This document shows positions 29,945 through 39,588 of a stretch of DNA of 55,026 bases, piece after piece. Location of the stretch: positions 1 through 55,026 of the IMG/VR virus record IMGVR_UViG_3300049217_000152, one strand, 5' to 3'. This DNA comes from a virus. Under the pieces are notes generated by a model, which saw only the letters and a program-made list of their open reading frames with translations, had not been told where the DNA came from and did not search any database. A program made the position numbers and the translations under genes. The first letter of the stretch is position 1. Every line of letters begins with the position of its first letter.

Positions 29945-31336
29945 TTATGGAGCTGGTGTTGTTGATCCGTCCCAAGGACCAATGTAGACGGCAATACTTG
30001 AAGCTCCAATGGTTGATACCCAACACACCCACATTTTTGAGTCCGTTGTATCGAAAAGATTGCCGGCAGACGCATATCGCAACCAGCGAACGCGACCTTT
30101 GCTTTGCTCCACGCCAGTCCTATCACTCCAAAGAGCTACGGTATCTGTGCCAAGAGGTTTGATAGTGGCCGGATGGTTCTGAGCACGAACGAGATCGGCA
30201 TTGTTACTTACAAAAGGCGGAGCCCCACTTGTGCCCTGAGCTGGGTACGTTGGTCGATGATAGGAAGCAATATCTGGAATAGTTCCTGGTGTTCCGCCCA
30301 CTCCACGAGCAATGTAACCATTGAACCCCACCTGAGCGGCCATGAAAGTTGAAAATGGGATGCTATTAACATTGGCAGAAGTCCCAGTAGTTCTTGAGTA
30401 ACTTCCTGTTCCAGTGCTTTGCAACCAAAAACCCTCGAAAGGACAAACATCACCCGGTTCCGTATCATCAAGTCTAAAAATACCGGCAACGTTGTTGCCA
30501 GATGGATATCCAGTTGTATTGGTAGACATGAACCAAGCAGTACCATCAGCCGATACGCCCGAAGATGGTGTAGCATTCGCAGCAGAAATTAGGGCGTGTG
30601 CCGTTGTATTGTTGAAGTAAGTCCAATATTGAGCTGAGGAAGATCCGCCGGCCCCTAATAACGCTATAGCGCTTGTTGGAAAAGAGTTACCAGTGCCACC
30701 GCCAGCTGGGGCCACAGTAGCTGTGCATCCAGCTGCGCCGGATGCCAGTGTTGAGAATAAACTTGCTGACTCACCTGATGCATCTGCAAAAATCCAATAG
30801 ACGGTGCCTTGTTGAGTAAGACCAGAATTCTTCCAGATACAGATTTCTTGTGTATATGTAATTAAGCTTGTTGGTGTGACTGTGGCTGCACTAACTGCGC
30901 CTGTAATTAGATGCGTGCCATCAAACGTACCAGTTCGAGGCATAACAATAATCCAACCGAAATTTGTTGGATCGAATACATAGCCAAGAATTTCCCCCGT
31001 TGCAGCACTAGTAGCTTGAGATACTTGTTCTCCTCGAACGAAGGTGCCGGTTGAGGCAGCTGTAATTGCTAGCTTGAGAACTTGAGGTCCTTGAGCTACC
31101 CACCACGGACCACTGGTAGCGCTAAAAGCTGTTGGATAAGTATCATTGGTAGGTGTTCCACCGCCGCCCCATAAATCATTAGCGGCAACACCAGATGTAT
31201 CTTTCGACGTACCATCAGCCGAAGCTTTGTAAATCCATCCGGCCTGCTTCATACATCTGGACAACATCCAAACTTGAGAGAAAACATTGTTAGCTACATC
31301 AGTAGCCGTAGTGTAAAATTTAGTAACGTTTGCCAT
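29945..31336 (-). CDS. putative tail protein
   Basis: A 463-residue Gly/Thr/Ala-rich structural protein. It starts MANVTKFYTTATDVANNVFSQ and contains long low-charge stretches (AAVAPAGGGTGNSFP-like loops, SSGVSADGTAWF). AAGAGGAAATA precedes the ATG. It sits between two tail genes in the same direction. No homologous family could be named from sequence alone; a baseplate or fibre part is likely. Confidence 0.65.
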   Translation of the reverse strand: MANVTKFYTTATDVANNVFSQVWMLSRCMKQAGWIYKASADGTSKDTSGVAANDLWGGGGTPTNDTYPTAFSATSGPWWVAQGPQVLKLAITAASTGTFVRGEQVSQATSAATGEILGYVFDPTNFGWIIVMPRTGTFDGTHLITGAVSAATVTPTSLITYTQEICIWKNSGLTQQGTVYWIFADASGESASLFSTLASGAAGCTATVAPAGGGTGNSFPTSAIALLGAGGSSSAQYWTYFNNTTAHALISAANATPSSGVSADGTAWFMSTNTTGYPSGNNVAGIFRLDDTEPGDVCPFEGFWLQSTGTGSYSRTTGTSANVNSIPFSTFMAAQVGFNGYIARGVGGTPGTIPDIASYHRPTYPAQGTSGAPPFVSNNADLVRAQNHPATIKPLGTDTVALWSDRTGVEQSKGRVRWLRYASAGNLFDTTDSKMWVCWVSTIGASSIAVYIGPWDGSTTPAP

Positions 31337-31359
31337 TATTTCCTCTTATAGATATTGTT

Positions 31360-33435
31360 TTATGACCAGGTAACTTTCAAGGTAGCCATGTCCAAAGTTA
31401 CTTCATCACTTGGACCGCCTCCACCCGCCATTTCTATTTGTACCTGATAAACATCTAGACTACTTGCTAAATTAGAAGTTAGGTCTCCAGTTTGTAAAGA
31501 GACTGGTGTAGTGGAGCTAGTTGTCAAAGTGCTGCCAGTAACTACACTGGCGGTAGTCAAATTATACAACTGAATGGTCATGACCGGACCTGTAGTTTCT
31601 GCAACCACTCTTAGAACGGTGGTTAGACCACTTTGGGCAGCTTTGATAGCGGTTGGATCAAACTCAAAAGTTCCAGCACTAACGAAGGTAGTTGAATTAG
31701 TGCTGGTGATACCGGCGAATGGATAAATTGTTAGTGAGTCATCACCAGCCGCATCAATGTCAGGAGCGGCCTTCCAATAACCGTCTGTATTGTCCCAAGT
31801 TAGAACGTAGCCATCAAAAGAAGAGTTAAATGTCTGTGGATGAACGGGGTTACCTCGTAACGCAACAACCGTATTAGAACCGAGTGAACCAGTAACATCT
31901 CCTCCTAGTATGCCGCCAGCAACTGCGGGTTGAGCTGACCAATATCCGTCAGAACCAAACGTCAACACATATCCATCATCGATACCGCCCAAAACTTGGT
32001 AATGAATTGGATATGTCTGTAATCCTGCAACTACGGGACCTGGATAGCTACCACGTAAATCACCTGTAGCAGGACCAGTTGGATAAGTTCCGAGACCTAC
32101 GGTGGTCCAGATAAGGGCGGATCCTGTGTAAGTTAGAACGGTATCATATCCGTCAGCCAGTGTTGGAACTGGAACTGGATTTTGTTGAATGCCCACTACT
32201 GTTAGATCACCCGGAGTGATTACGCTGGCAGTAATATCTCCACTAATGGTATATGGTTGATAAGCAGTAGGAGACGCCGCAATAACAAACTGGCCTTCGC
32301 TGGGTGTGGTAGAGGTAATACCGGTCGCTGCTAAAGTACCCGTTACTGAGTTAGTGTTGGATAGATTAAGTTGTGCATATGTCAAAGAAGAAGATCCAGA
32401 GACTTGCAAGACGTTTCCAGTTGTTAGACTGCCACCTACCGGAACAGAGGAGCCATGAACTTTGAGAACGGACGGAGAAACATCGGTTCCACCCAAATCA
32501 CCTGCTAACTCTATGACGCCCAAAGCAATAGTAGTAGCTACAGGTAGATTGACGGCAGGCAGAACGCCTGCCACGAAATTAGAACCACCAGCCAGATTGA
32601 CTGGAGCATAAGTAAGGGCCGAGCCACCACTGACCTGCAAAACATTGCCCGGAGTCAAAGTACCAGAAACTGGAACAGTGGCTCCATTGATGGCAATAAC
32701 GGTCTGACTGGTATTGGTACCAGATAAATCGCCTCCGGCTGCAAAAGTAGTAGCATTACCTGGGCCCCATGCAGCGCCATTCCAAGTGAGAACTTGACCA
32801 GAAGAGGGCGCGGTACTCAGAACAGCTCTAGTCTGTAGTCCAGTAACAGTTGGGTTTGGATAAGATCCAGAGAGATCGCCTCCGGCCGTACCTGTAAAGG
32901 AACTAGGAACCCAAGCACTACCGTTAAAGGTAATGAATTGTCCGCTGCTAGGGGAGGAAACAGAAAGGGTGATACCTTGTAGCTTGGCGATAGTAGGATT
33001 TGGATAGGTTCCGGCTAGATCTCCACCTGCTGAACCACCTGAGGCTGGAGTAGTTGGTATCCATTGAGTGCCGTTCCAAGCCACTACTTGGCCGATAGAC
33101 GGCGCTATACCAGATAAGCTTCTGCCTTGCAAACCAATAACGGTTTGAAGCGTATTGCTGCCAGCTAAATCTCTGCCGGCCGTAAAGCTACCGCCACCGG
33201 AACCACTGCCAGGAACCCAGGCTAAACCGTTCCACTGCAAAACTTGGTTAGGCAAAGGTTGATTGCTTCCTGAAGCAAGAACAGGATTACCCTGGATATT
33301 GACCAGAGACGGGTTTGGATAAGTTCCGTCCAAATCTCCGCCAGCCGGACTGCCATCTACGATGGGGCCTTGTGTTTGTACCACTACTGTAGGCAGTGTT
33401 AGGTTGTTATCCGGGCTGTACGGGTAATTTGTCAT
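31360..33435 (-). CDS. repeat-containing tail fibre protein
   Basis: A 691-residue fibre protein made of about nine degenerate units. Each unit has GGDLxGxYPNPxVxxLQ, then a spacer with PxxGQVLxWNGxAWxP (for example GGDLAGTYPNPTIAKLQG and GQVLTWNGAAWGPG). A C-terminal beta domain (about 560-691) probably forms the tip. This repeat type is common in phage tail fibres and collar proteins. Part of the repeat region matches the divergent plus-strand gene at 33538-35028. Host-receptor binding or fibre shaft is inferred. Confidence 0.85.
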   Translation of the reverse strand: MTNYPYSPDNNLTLPTVVVQTQGPIVDGSPAGGDLDGTYPNPSLVNIQGNPVLASGSNQPLPNQVLQWNGLAWVPGSGSGGGSFTAGRDLAGSNTLQTVIGLQGRSLSGIAPSIGQVVAWNGTQWIPTTPASGGSAGGDLAGTYPNPTIAKLQGITLSVSSPSSGQFITFNGSAWVPSSFTGTAGGDLSGSYPNPTVTGLQTRAVLSTAPSSGQVLTWNGAAWGPGNATTFAAGGDLSGTNTSQTVIAINGATVPVSGTLTPGNVLQVSGGSALTYAPVNLAGGSNFVAGVLPAVNLPVATTIALGVIELAGDLGGTDVSPSVLKVHGSSVPVGGSLTTGNVLQVSGSSSLTYAQLNLSNTNSVTGTLAATGITSTTPSEGQFVIAASPTAYQPYTISGDITASVITPGDLTVVGIQQNPVPVPTLADGYDTVLTYTGSALIWTTVGLGTYPTGPATGDLRGSYPGPVVAGLQTYPIHYQVLGGIDDGYVLTFGSDGYWSAQPAVAGGILGGDVTGSLGSNTVVALRGNPVHPQTFNSSFDGYVLTWDNTDGYWKAAPDIDAAGDDSLTIYPFAGITSTNSTTFVSAGTFEFDPTAIKAAQSGLTTVLRVVAETTGPVMTIQLYNLTTASVVTGSTLTTSSTTPVSLQTGDLTSNLASSLDVYQVQIEMAGGGGPSDEVTLDMATLKVTWS
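31860..33380 (-). repeat. tandem GDLxGxYPNP tail-fibre repeats
   Basis: Degenerate protein-level repeats of roughly 45-60 residues, each with a GDLxGxYPNP-type turn and a WNGxAWxP-type turn. They diverge enough that DNA identity is patchy. The repeat count of about nine is by eye. Confidence 0.7.
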
Positions 33436-33537
33436 ATTCCTCTAAGGTGATAGCTCTCAGAGTAATGCGGAAATTTTAGTATGAATTCCTACCTATATGA
33501 ATAAGCAATGGATATGCTACAATTTTGATATTTAGAC
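33436..33537. promoter_or_regulatory. divergent promoter region between tail genes
   Basis: A 102-bp AT-rich gap between divergent tail genes. On the plus strand it contains TACAAT at 33518-33523 and TTGATATTTAG at 33525-33535 just before the ATG at 33538. On the minus strand CCTTAGAGGAAT gives the RBS of the long fibre gene. Both directions presumably start here; no clear -35 was found. Confidence 0.4.
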
Positions 33538-35028
33538 ATGACCAGCACCTATCCGGCTCAGATCGATAACACCTATAGTTTACCTACTGCGATTGATAAT
33601 CTCACTCCAGTTCAAGGAATACTTTTCAATAACTTGAGAGACGCCGTCATTGCGATCGAGTCAGCTATTGGTACGCAACCAGCAGGCCCCTACAGCAATG
33701 TAGCAGCTCGATTTACAAATCTAGAGAATATCGTTGGAAACCTAAAGATTATAACTTTAGCAGGAGATTTGGGAGGAACCCTCGCCGATCCTGTGGTGAT
33801 TGGTATTCAGGGAGTACCGGTTGTGCCGGGTACGCCTAACTTCGGCCAAGTGATGATGTCTAACGGTATTGCTTGGATACCTACCACATTTTCTGGAGAC
33901 ATAGCACAGATCTCCTCTACACAAGGACAGCTAACCGTCATCAACATCAATGGCGCTTCTGTCCCTGTTTCGGGCGCCTTGATTACAGGCAATGTGCTAC
34001 AAGTTTCTGGCGCTGCGGCTCTGTCTTATGGACCAGTCAATCTAGCCGGCGGTTCCAATTACGTTTCTGGCGTTCTGCCTGCCAGCAATTTACCCCTTGC
34101 AACTACTTCTGCTTTAGGTATTATTCAGTTAGCCGGAGATATTGGCAATGTAGCTACCGCTCCCCAAGTATTGTCTTTGACAGGTGCGGCCGGTGTAATC
34201 AACGTAGCTAATACGGGCAATGTTATTACTTGGGCCAGCTCTACCACGGCCCCTGGATTAGGTCAGGTGACTAACGCTGTAAGTAATGGACATACTCTTA
34301 CTTTGACTGCCCAGTCCAGCATTGCCGCTGCCTCTAGTGGCGGAGCTATCAATTTGGTTACTGGTGTTGGTACTTCCAACAGTGGTCCTATCAACTTGAC
34401 TACTAGTGCTTCTGGCTCACCTGGACGTATCAACTTCAATATTGGCGGAACAACAACAGCTTTCTTGAATGCGACCTCTTTCAACTTAACCAATAATGCC
34501 AATCTAACGTGGGTCAATACTTCTGCTACACCAAGTATCACGCAGAATATTACCACCACAGGCACTGGACAACTTCTTACCATTCAGGCACAAAATGCTA
34601 CCGGTTTCGTCGGAGGCGCACTAACCCTCACCTCTGGTTCTGGTACTACAGCCGGAGCCCTCAATCTTCAGGTAGGTGGAACTAATGCCATCACTATTTC
34701 TGGCACACAAGCTATTGTACTTGCCGGTTCGGTTGCGGTTAGAAGCGTCACTGAAACTACCGATTATGTCATCGATAGTGGGGGAATTCCAGATTATGTG
34801 GTGCAGTGTAATGATGCAGGCCCCATGAATGTTACTTTGCCTGTCCCAACACGTGGTCGTATGCTAATCATCAAAGACATAACTGGGGCTGCCGCTACTA
34901 ATCCTATCACTATCATTCCAAATGGTTCAGAACTTATCGAAGGTATCAATGCCCCTTATGTTTTAGCAACTAACTTTGGTGTTATTAGATTGCAGGCGGA
35001 CCCTTCTGGTAATTGGTGGTTCGTTTGA
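33538..35028 (+). CDS. tail fibre protein with shared modules
   Basis: A 496-residue fibre protein on the opposite strand to its relative. The N-terminal part (AVIAIESAIGTQPAGPYSNVA, about 37-57) is shared with the 35936-36628 protein and may attach the fibre to the virion. The middle (GASVPVSGALITGNVLQVSG, VNLAGGSNYVSGVLPASNLP) is closely related to the 31360-33435 protein. The C-terminal domain (MLIIKDITGAAATNPITI) is shared with 35936-36628. So the gene is a mosaic of cassettes. Confidence 0.82.
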   Translation: MTSTYPAQIDNTYSLPTAIDNLTPVQGILFNNLRDAVIAIESAIGTQPAGPYSNVAARFTNLENIVGNLKIITLAGDLGGTLADPVVIGIQGVPVVPGTPNFGQVMMSNGIAWIPTTFSGDIAQISSTQGQLTVININGASVPVSGALITGNVLQVSGAAALSYGPVNLAGGSNYVSGVLPASNLPLATTSALGIIQLAGDIGNVATAPQVLSLTGAAGVINVANTGNVITWASSTTAPGLGQVTNAVSNGHTLTLTAQSSIAAASSGGAINLVTGVGTSNSGPINLTTSASGSPGRINFNIGGTTTAFLNATSFNLTNNANLTWVNTSATPSITQNITTTGTGQLLTIQAQNATGFVGGALTLTSGSGTTAGALNLQVGGTNAITISGTQAIVLAGSVAVRSVTETTDYVIDSGGIPDYVVQCNDAGPMNVTLPVPTRGRMLIIKDITGAAATNPITIIPNGSELIEGINAPYVLATNFGVIRLQADPSGNWWFV

Positions 35029-35041
35029 TAAGGAAAACACA

Positions 35042-35914
35042 ATGACAAACTTTACAAGTCAAATCTTTACCGTTGATGGAACCTGGACAGCGCCTGCCGG
35101 TGTTACTCAAGTGCTAGTTAATGGCTATGGTGGGGGCGGAGGCGGGGGTGGCGGGCAAGGAAACAACCCTGAGCCATTGCCTGGAGCCTGTGCTGGTGGT
35201 GGCGGAGGGGGGGCCTCTATCAGAGGATCTTCTTTTTGCACTGTAGTACCAGGAACCCTCTACAATATCTTCATTGGTACGGGCGGATCGGGTGGAGCTG
35301 GTGGAAGCAATAGTGATGCTTTACCATATGATGGACATGGTGGTAGCATTGGCGGTGCCACCATTTTCAGAGTGCCAGCCGGAATTATTCTAGCTTCTTT
35401 TGCAGGAGGTTCAGGTGGACAAGGCGGCATAACCGATCTTATTTCTGGAGCCTCTATTGGTGGAAACGGAGGAGCATCTTTTACTACTTGGGACGGAACT
35501 TTTGTATTACCGGTCTTTACTATATCTACCGCTTGTGGCGGTAATGGTGGAGCAGCTGATTTATCTGGTTCTAGCGCTACTTCACATCCAGGTTTTCCGG
35601 GAGCCAATAACGTGTCGGGCGCTTTTCTAGCAGGGGTGGGTGGAGCGGCTGGGGCCACAGGAGCTGGTCCAAAACCAGGCGGTTCTGGTGGTGGTGGCGG
35701 GGGTGCCGGACCTGAAGGATATGGTGGAGATGGTTCTGCGGGTGCGGCGGGCTCTAATCCAGGCGTTCCTGCCACTGGTGGTAGCGGAGCTGACAACAGT
35801 GGTGCAGGCGGAGGCGGTGGAGGCGCGGCTTCAACCGATGGTCCTTCTGGAACTGCTGGAGGCCCAGGCGGTAGTGGTGGTAGTGGTCTACTCAAAATAT
35901 CGTGGTGGATCTAA
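35042..35914 (+). CDS. glycine-rich tail protein
   Basis: A 290-residue protein starting MTNFTSQIFTVDGTWTAPAG at 35042 with AAGGAAAAC upstream; an earlier in-frame start at 34976 would overlap the previous gene and is rejected. FTVDGTWTAPAGVTQVLVNG is the opening of the glycine-rich tail domain. It is followed by long Gly tracts (GYGGGGGGGGGQGNN and many GGxGG units) ending with SGLLKISWWI. Such domains form poly-Gly-II bundles in phage adhesins and can bind host surfaces. Confidence 0.8.
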   Translation: MTNFTSQIFTVDGTWTAPAGVTQVLVNGYGGGGGGGGGQGNNPEPLPGACAGGGGGGASIRGSSFCTVVPGTLYNIFIGTGGSGGAGGSNSDALPYDGHGGSIGGATIFRVPAGIILASFAGGSGGQGGITDLISGASIGGNGGASFTTWDGTFVLPVFTISTACGGNGGAADLSGSSATSHPGFPGANNVSGAFLAGVGGAAGATGAGPKPGGSGGGGGGAGPEGYGGDGSAGAAGSNPGVPATGGSGADNSGAGGGGGGAASTDGPSGTAGGPGGSGGSGLLKISWWI

Positions 35915-35935
35915 TTTGAGAATGGAATGTAATCA

Positions 35936-36628
35936 ATGACCTTCTTTGACGATAAAGCTTATACAATCAATGATTTGATCACGGCTGTCATAGCTATTGA
36001 GACCGAACTAGGATCTCTACCAGCCGGGGACTACGCTAGCGTCAGAACCAGATTAGACATTTTAGAAGCTCGTATCAATAATCCTAACGCTCCGGCCCCT
36101 AACGTCAACAATCCGTTCTACATCGGTGGTAGCCCTATCTCTGGTGTTAGCATTCGAGATGGCTACGGCGATCCTAACATCGGTGGTATTTCGGCCGTCC
36201 CAGGCTCTCTTTACCTAAGAGAAGATGGATACGTTACTCAAGGCTTATACCTTTTCCGTCCAGATGGCAATTGGTATCCAGTAGAAGTGGCCGATGGTTA
36301 TGATACTAGCCAAAACGCTGAACAAAGAACCGTATCAGCACCTACTTATACAGTGGATTCGCTAACTCCTGACTATGTTATCTTCACTGATAGCACATCT
36401 AACACCATTACTATTACATTACCGGCGCCAACCTCTGGAAGAGTGCTGATTATCAAAGACAAGACGGGAAAAGCCGCTATTAACAGCGTTACCATTTCAC
36501 ATCACGCCTCCGAAACCATTGATGGGGCCGTCAATTATGTACTCGATGTACAGTATGCCAGTGTGCAATTGATTTCTGACGGAACCAATTGGTCGGTGTG
36601 TGGCTCTTATAACGGAACCATTGTCTAA
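35936..36628 (+). CDS. short tail fibre protein
   Basis: A 230-residue fibre protein. AVIAIETELGSLPAGDYASV near the N-terminus matches the 33538-35028 gene, and its C-terminal part (SGRVLIIKDKTGKAAINSVTI, ETIDGAVNYVLD) is the same terminal domain. The central section differs (YIGGSPISGVSIRDGYGD). It is convergent with the adhesin gene at 36633, with only 4 bp between the stops. Likely an alternative or accessory fibre. Confidence 0.78.
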   Translation: MTFFDDKAYTINDLITAVIAIETELGSLPAGDYASVRTRLDILEARINNPNAPAPNVNNPFYIGGSPISGVSIRDGYGDPNIGGISAVPGSLYLREDGYVTQGLYLFRPDGNWYPVEVADGYDTSQNAEQRTVSAPTYTVDSLTPDYVIFTDSTSNTITITLPAPTSGRVLIIKDKTGKAAINSVTISHHASETIDGAVNYVLDVQYASVQLISDGTNWSVCGSYNGTIV

Positions 36629-36632
36629 CGAG

Positions 36633-38990
36633 TTAGAAACCACCCTGCTGTACAAGCCACGCTTCCGCTGCTGTCACTTCGGCTGGAGAGAGGGCGCGGT
36701 TCCAAACATCAATTTCTAATAGACGACCACCAAGAATTTGTTCTGCGTCTTGCCCGCCAGCACCCACATGTGGAGGTGATGAGCCCGCCAAAACAGTTTG
36801 AAATACATTTGCACATGGTCCCGAGATAATAGCGCTTCCGCCATCCACATACATATGGAAGTAACCATCTGTGGCGAATTGATTGAGACCACTATAGGTC
36901 ACTACGCAATAATGCGGATCTGATTGAGTAAGAGGCGGTGAAACTACGAAATAGGTATTGTAAGGAACCTGACCACTATTTGCGAAGTAGCAAATAAATC
37001 TAAAGTGAGTATTTGGGTTTACTGGATCTGAATTCACTCCTAAAGCAGGCATAGCATTTGATTCAGTTCCGTATCCAAAAATATTCTGAACATAATAACA
37101 GTATACTTGATCCACCTCTTGATTAGTAAGTAGGGTTCCGGTTCCTCCAGTACAACCAGTAAAAGTATTGCCACCACTAGTTCCAGTATATGAAATAACT
37201 TGTTGGGTACTACCAATAGTAACTGTAAAAATACCGGGAGCATTAAAACCTGAGGTAGAAACTACAGAGATGCTAGATTGTGGAAGAGGCTGATTATTTG
37301 ATCCAGAAGCTATGGTGGTGTTGACTAAAGCAATTCCGCTACCATCATCATACTTAAATGCTGTGGCAAAAGAAAAACCATTAGGAGATACAAAGGCATC
37401 GCCCGCCCTGTCTGTTTGAGCGGGCGTGAAGTCGGTCTCGTGGGCGGTTGGAAATGTGAAATCGATAGTAGGATTACCATTTATACCAGACGGATTAGGC
37501 ATTCCATAACCACTAGTTGAAAAATATTCGCCCACCCTAGCAACATTAAGCCACTGTCTAACCACACCATCAGTTACTAAATCTTCAGTGTGCATTGTTC
37601 CGGCTCCACCAGTACATCCCGTAAATGTGTTGCCAGAAATACCAGAATATAGAACGACACTGAGTCCATCCTGGTTACCACCACCACCCGTATATGTAAG
37701 AATGTAAATGGTGCCGCCTGAAGGGTCGAAACCGGCGGTTGAAACAACAGAAATTACGGCCTGAGGAAGGATAGCGCCGTTTGATCCAGAAGCTATGGTC
37801 GTCTGGGTTCCAGTACCACCAACCACATTAGTTCCTTCATTTGCTCGAAGGGAACACGTAAGTCCCTTTGGAGGAAGTCCACTTGGGGTGAGATCCAAAG
37901 TAGCTACACCGCCCACGTCAGATATATTTCCACCATTACCAATTACATTGAGATGATCATATGGATTTCCTACAAGCGGTACTCCTGTTTCCTGAAAATT
38001 CATACCACCTGGGGTTGTCCAAGTGATTTGTCCGGTTCCATTAGCGGTAGGAACTTGACCTAACGTAGCAGACCCAGAACCCGTAATAATCGGAGCTGGA
38101 GCGCCACCTGTTAGAGTGATAGAAGTTCCTACACCAATCAAGTCTGATGTATATAAAGCATTGGCACCATTCAATTGAACGCCGGCACCAACTCCAGTTC
38201 CAATCATAGTTATGGTGGTAACATTTTCTGTACTACCATCGCTAACGATGGTAGAGTTAACCGAACCACCATAGCTGCTCCATACAGTACTAGATGTAGG
38301 AGAGGAAAAATTAGCCTGAACTTGAATGCTACAATTAATAGTTATGAATCTAATACCCTGTACCGTAATAGTACCCGAATCACTTATGAATGCAGAGCTG
38401 GTTGCATAGATATTATTTGATCCAGTGCCTTCCGACTGAAAGAAGTTCTTGACAAAGACATCATTCAAACAAATGGTTCCGTTGGCCACGATACCCAAAA
38501 AGTTAAAATCCACATTGCCACTGATAGTAACAGTGCTAATACCGGAGATAGGGTTACCAAATGAAGCGAATGAGGGGTCGAGACCTATCGTTCCAGTAAA
38601 AATGGTAGAACCGTCTGAAAAAGAGATGTCTCCCACTTTGAGTCTATCAAAGCCGTTGATAACTACGAAAGGAACCAAGGCCATATTTTCTGCATATTGG
38701 CCGGGAGCAAACTGCACCGCATAGAAATTCCCCGAAGCTGCCCCATTACCCACAGCCGTAGTAGCGGCCTGAGCGTAGGTAGCAAAGGGCTTGAAGATAG
38801 TTCCGTCTCCACTAATATCGTTACCGGTCTGAGACACATATAGGATATTGGCCTGATTGGTCAGCGTAGGCTGGCCCGGCGGCCCTCCGGGACCTGGTGG
38901 TCCTGGTGGCCCGATTATTTCTACGTTTGGATCTGTAACGAACTTGAGTCCGTCCCAACGTAAGTATCCTGGTATTAGAAACGCGCCCAT
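36633..38990 (-). CDS. large adhesin/tail protein with collagen-like and LamG-like parts
   Basis: A 785-residue virion protein. MGAFLIPGYLRWDGLKFV is followed by a short collagen-like stretch (GPPGPPGPGGPPG, about 27-39). A parallel beta-helix-like region starts ILYVSQTGNDISGDGTIFKP. Two copies of TTIASGSN...LPQ..ISVVST.GF with NTFTGCTGG follow (about 400-480 and 560-640). A C-terminal concanavalin/LamG-like domain (GYFHMYVDGGSAI, LLEIDVWNRALSPAEV) may bind sugar. AAGGATATAC before the ATG is the RBS. Confidence 0.82.
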   Translation of the reverse strand: MGAFLIPGYLRWDGLKFVTDPNVEIIGPPGPPGPGGPPGQPTLTNQANILYVSQTGNDISGDGTIFKPFATYAQAATTAVGNGAASGNFYAVQFAPGQYAENMALVPFVVINGFDRLKVGDISFSDGSTIFTGTIGLDPSFASFGNPISGISTVTISGNVDFNFLGIVANGTICLNDVFVKNFFQSEGTGSNNIYATSSAFISDSGTITVQGIRFITINCSIQVQANFSSPTSSTVWSSYGGSVNSTIVSDGSTENVTTITMIGTGVGAGVQLNGANALYTSDLIGVGTSITLTGGAPAPIITGSGSATLGQVPTANGTGQITWTTPGGMNFQETGVPLVGNPYDHLNVIGNGGNISDVGGVATLDLTPSGLPPKGLTCSLRANEGTNVVGGTGTQTTIASGSNGAILPQAVISVVSTAGFDPSGGTIYILTYTGGGGNQDGLSVVLYSGISGNTFTGCTGGAGTMHTEDLVTDGVVRQWLNVARVGEYFSTSGYGMPNPSGINGNPTIDFTFPTAHETDFTPAQTDRAGDAFVSPNGFSFATAFKYDDGSGIALVNTTIASGSNNQPLPQSSISVVSTSGFNAPGIFTVTIGSTQQVISYTGTSGGNTFTGCTGGTGTLLTNQEVDQVYCYYVQNIFGYGTESNAMPALGVNSDPVNPNTHFRFICYFANSGQVPYNTYFVVSPPLTQSDPHYCVVTYSGLNQFATDGYFHMYVDGGSAIISGPCANVFQTVLAGSSPPHVGAGGQDAEQILGGRLLEIDVWNRALSPAEVTAAEAWLVQQGGF

Positions 38991-38997
38991 GTATATC

Positions 38998-39018
38998 CTT
39001 ATGATTTGGAGTCATAAG
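38998..39018 (-). other. leader hairpin before the adhesin gene
   Basis: CTTATGA and TCATAAG form a 7-bp stem with a 7-nt loop directly upstream of the AAGGATATAC RBS of the gene at 38990. It could stabilise the mRNA or control access to the RBS. A GATATA-containing box lies further upstream at 39035-39040. No experimental support. Confidence 0.35.
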
Positions 39019-39039
39019 AATACCAGACTTTTAGTATAT

Positions 39040-39588
39040 CTACTTTCCCAAAGCCAGGATAGAGTCAATCAATTGCACGCGTTCCTGCATATTATCCATA
39101 TTGATTTGGAAATGCGGCAAATTCCACATGCACAGCATAAACTTGATCATTGCATCGATAGCCACCACGCCATCCCAATTTAGACTTTCGCGGACTCCGT
39201 CAGCCTTCAGGGTGGCCTTGGACGGGCGAACGAAGAATATAAATACTCCTGGCTCACGCAAAGATGCCAAATAGGCGGTTAGCTCCGTAGATTGCAGAAG
39301 GTCAGGTAAAACGGTGCTATGTTGGGCGCCATAAGCTAAACAATCAAAACTGCGATCCGAGACAAATTGATCTAATTTGCCCTCTTCGTGAAGCTGCCTA
39401 TAGAAGATGTCCTTCTGGTAGGTATTGACCAACTCCATATCATAGCGCAAGGAGTCCAATTGCAGCTCCTTTTCCGACAAAATCATACGAGCTACTTCTG
39501 TAATCATAGGGAAGTTATAGCGTTCCGAAACATAACGAGCACAGGTGGTTTTACCCGTGCTGTGAGAACCGATGAAATAGACCTTCAT
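39040..39588 (-). CDS. P-loop kinase-like ATPase (AAA_28/NadR-type)
   Basis: A 182-residue P-loop protein. The Walker A GSHSTGKTT is at residues 8-16, followed by EVARMIL and FVSDRSFDCLAYG (Asp-Arg, typical of nucleoside or NMN kinases). It resembles the AAA_28 family near the ribosylnicotinamide kinase domain of NadR. It may phosphorylate a nucleoside or NAD precursor. The start overlaps the stop of the upstream tagged gene by 4 nt. Substrate unknown. Confidence 0.8.
   Translation of the reverse strand: MKVYFIGSHSTGKTTCARYVSERYNFPMITEVARMILSEKELQLDSLRYDMELVNTYQKDIFYRQLHEEGKLDQFVSDRSFDCLAYGAQHSTVLPDLLQSTELTAYLASLREPGVFIFFVRPSKATLKADGVRESLNWDGVVAIDAMIKFMLCMWNLPHFQINMDNMQERVQLIDSILALGK

Noticed and set aside
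35260-35895. 211-residue proline-rich frame on the minus strand
   Set aside because: It is the antisense image of the glycine-rich tail gene (Gly codons read as Pro).
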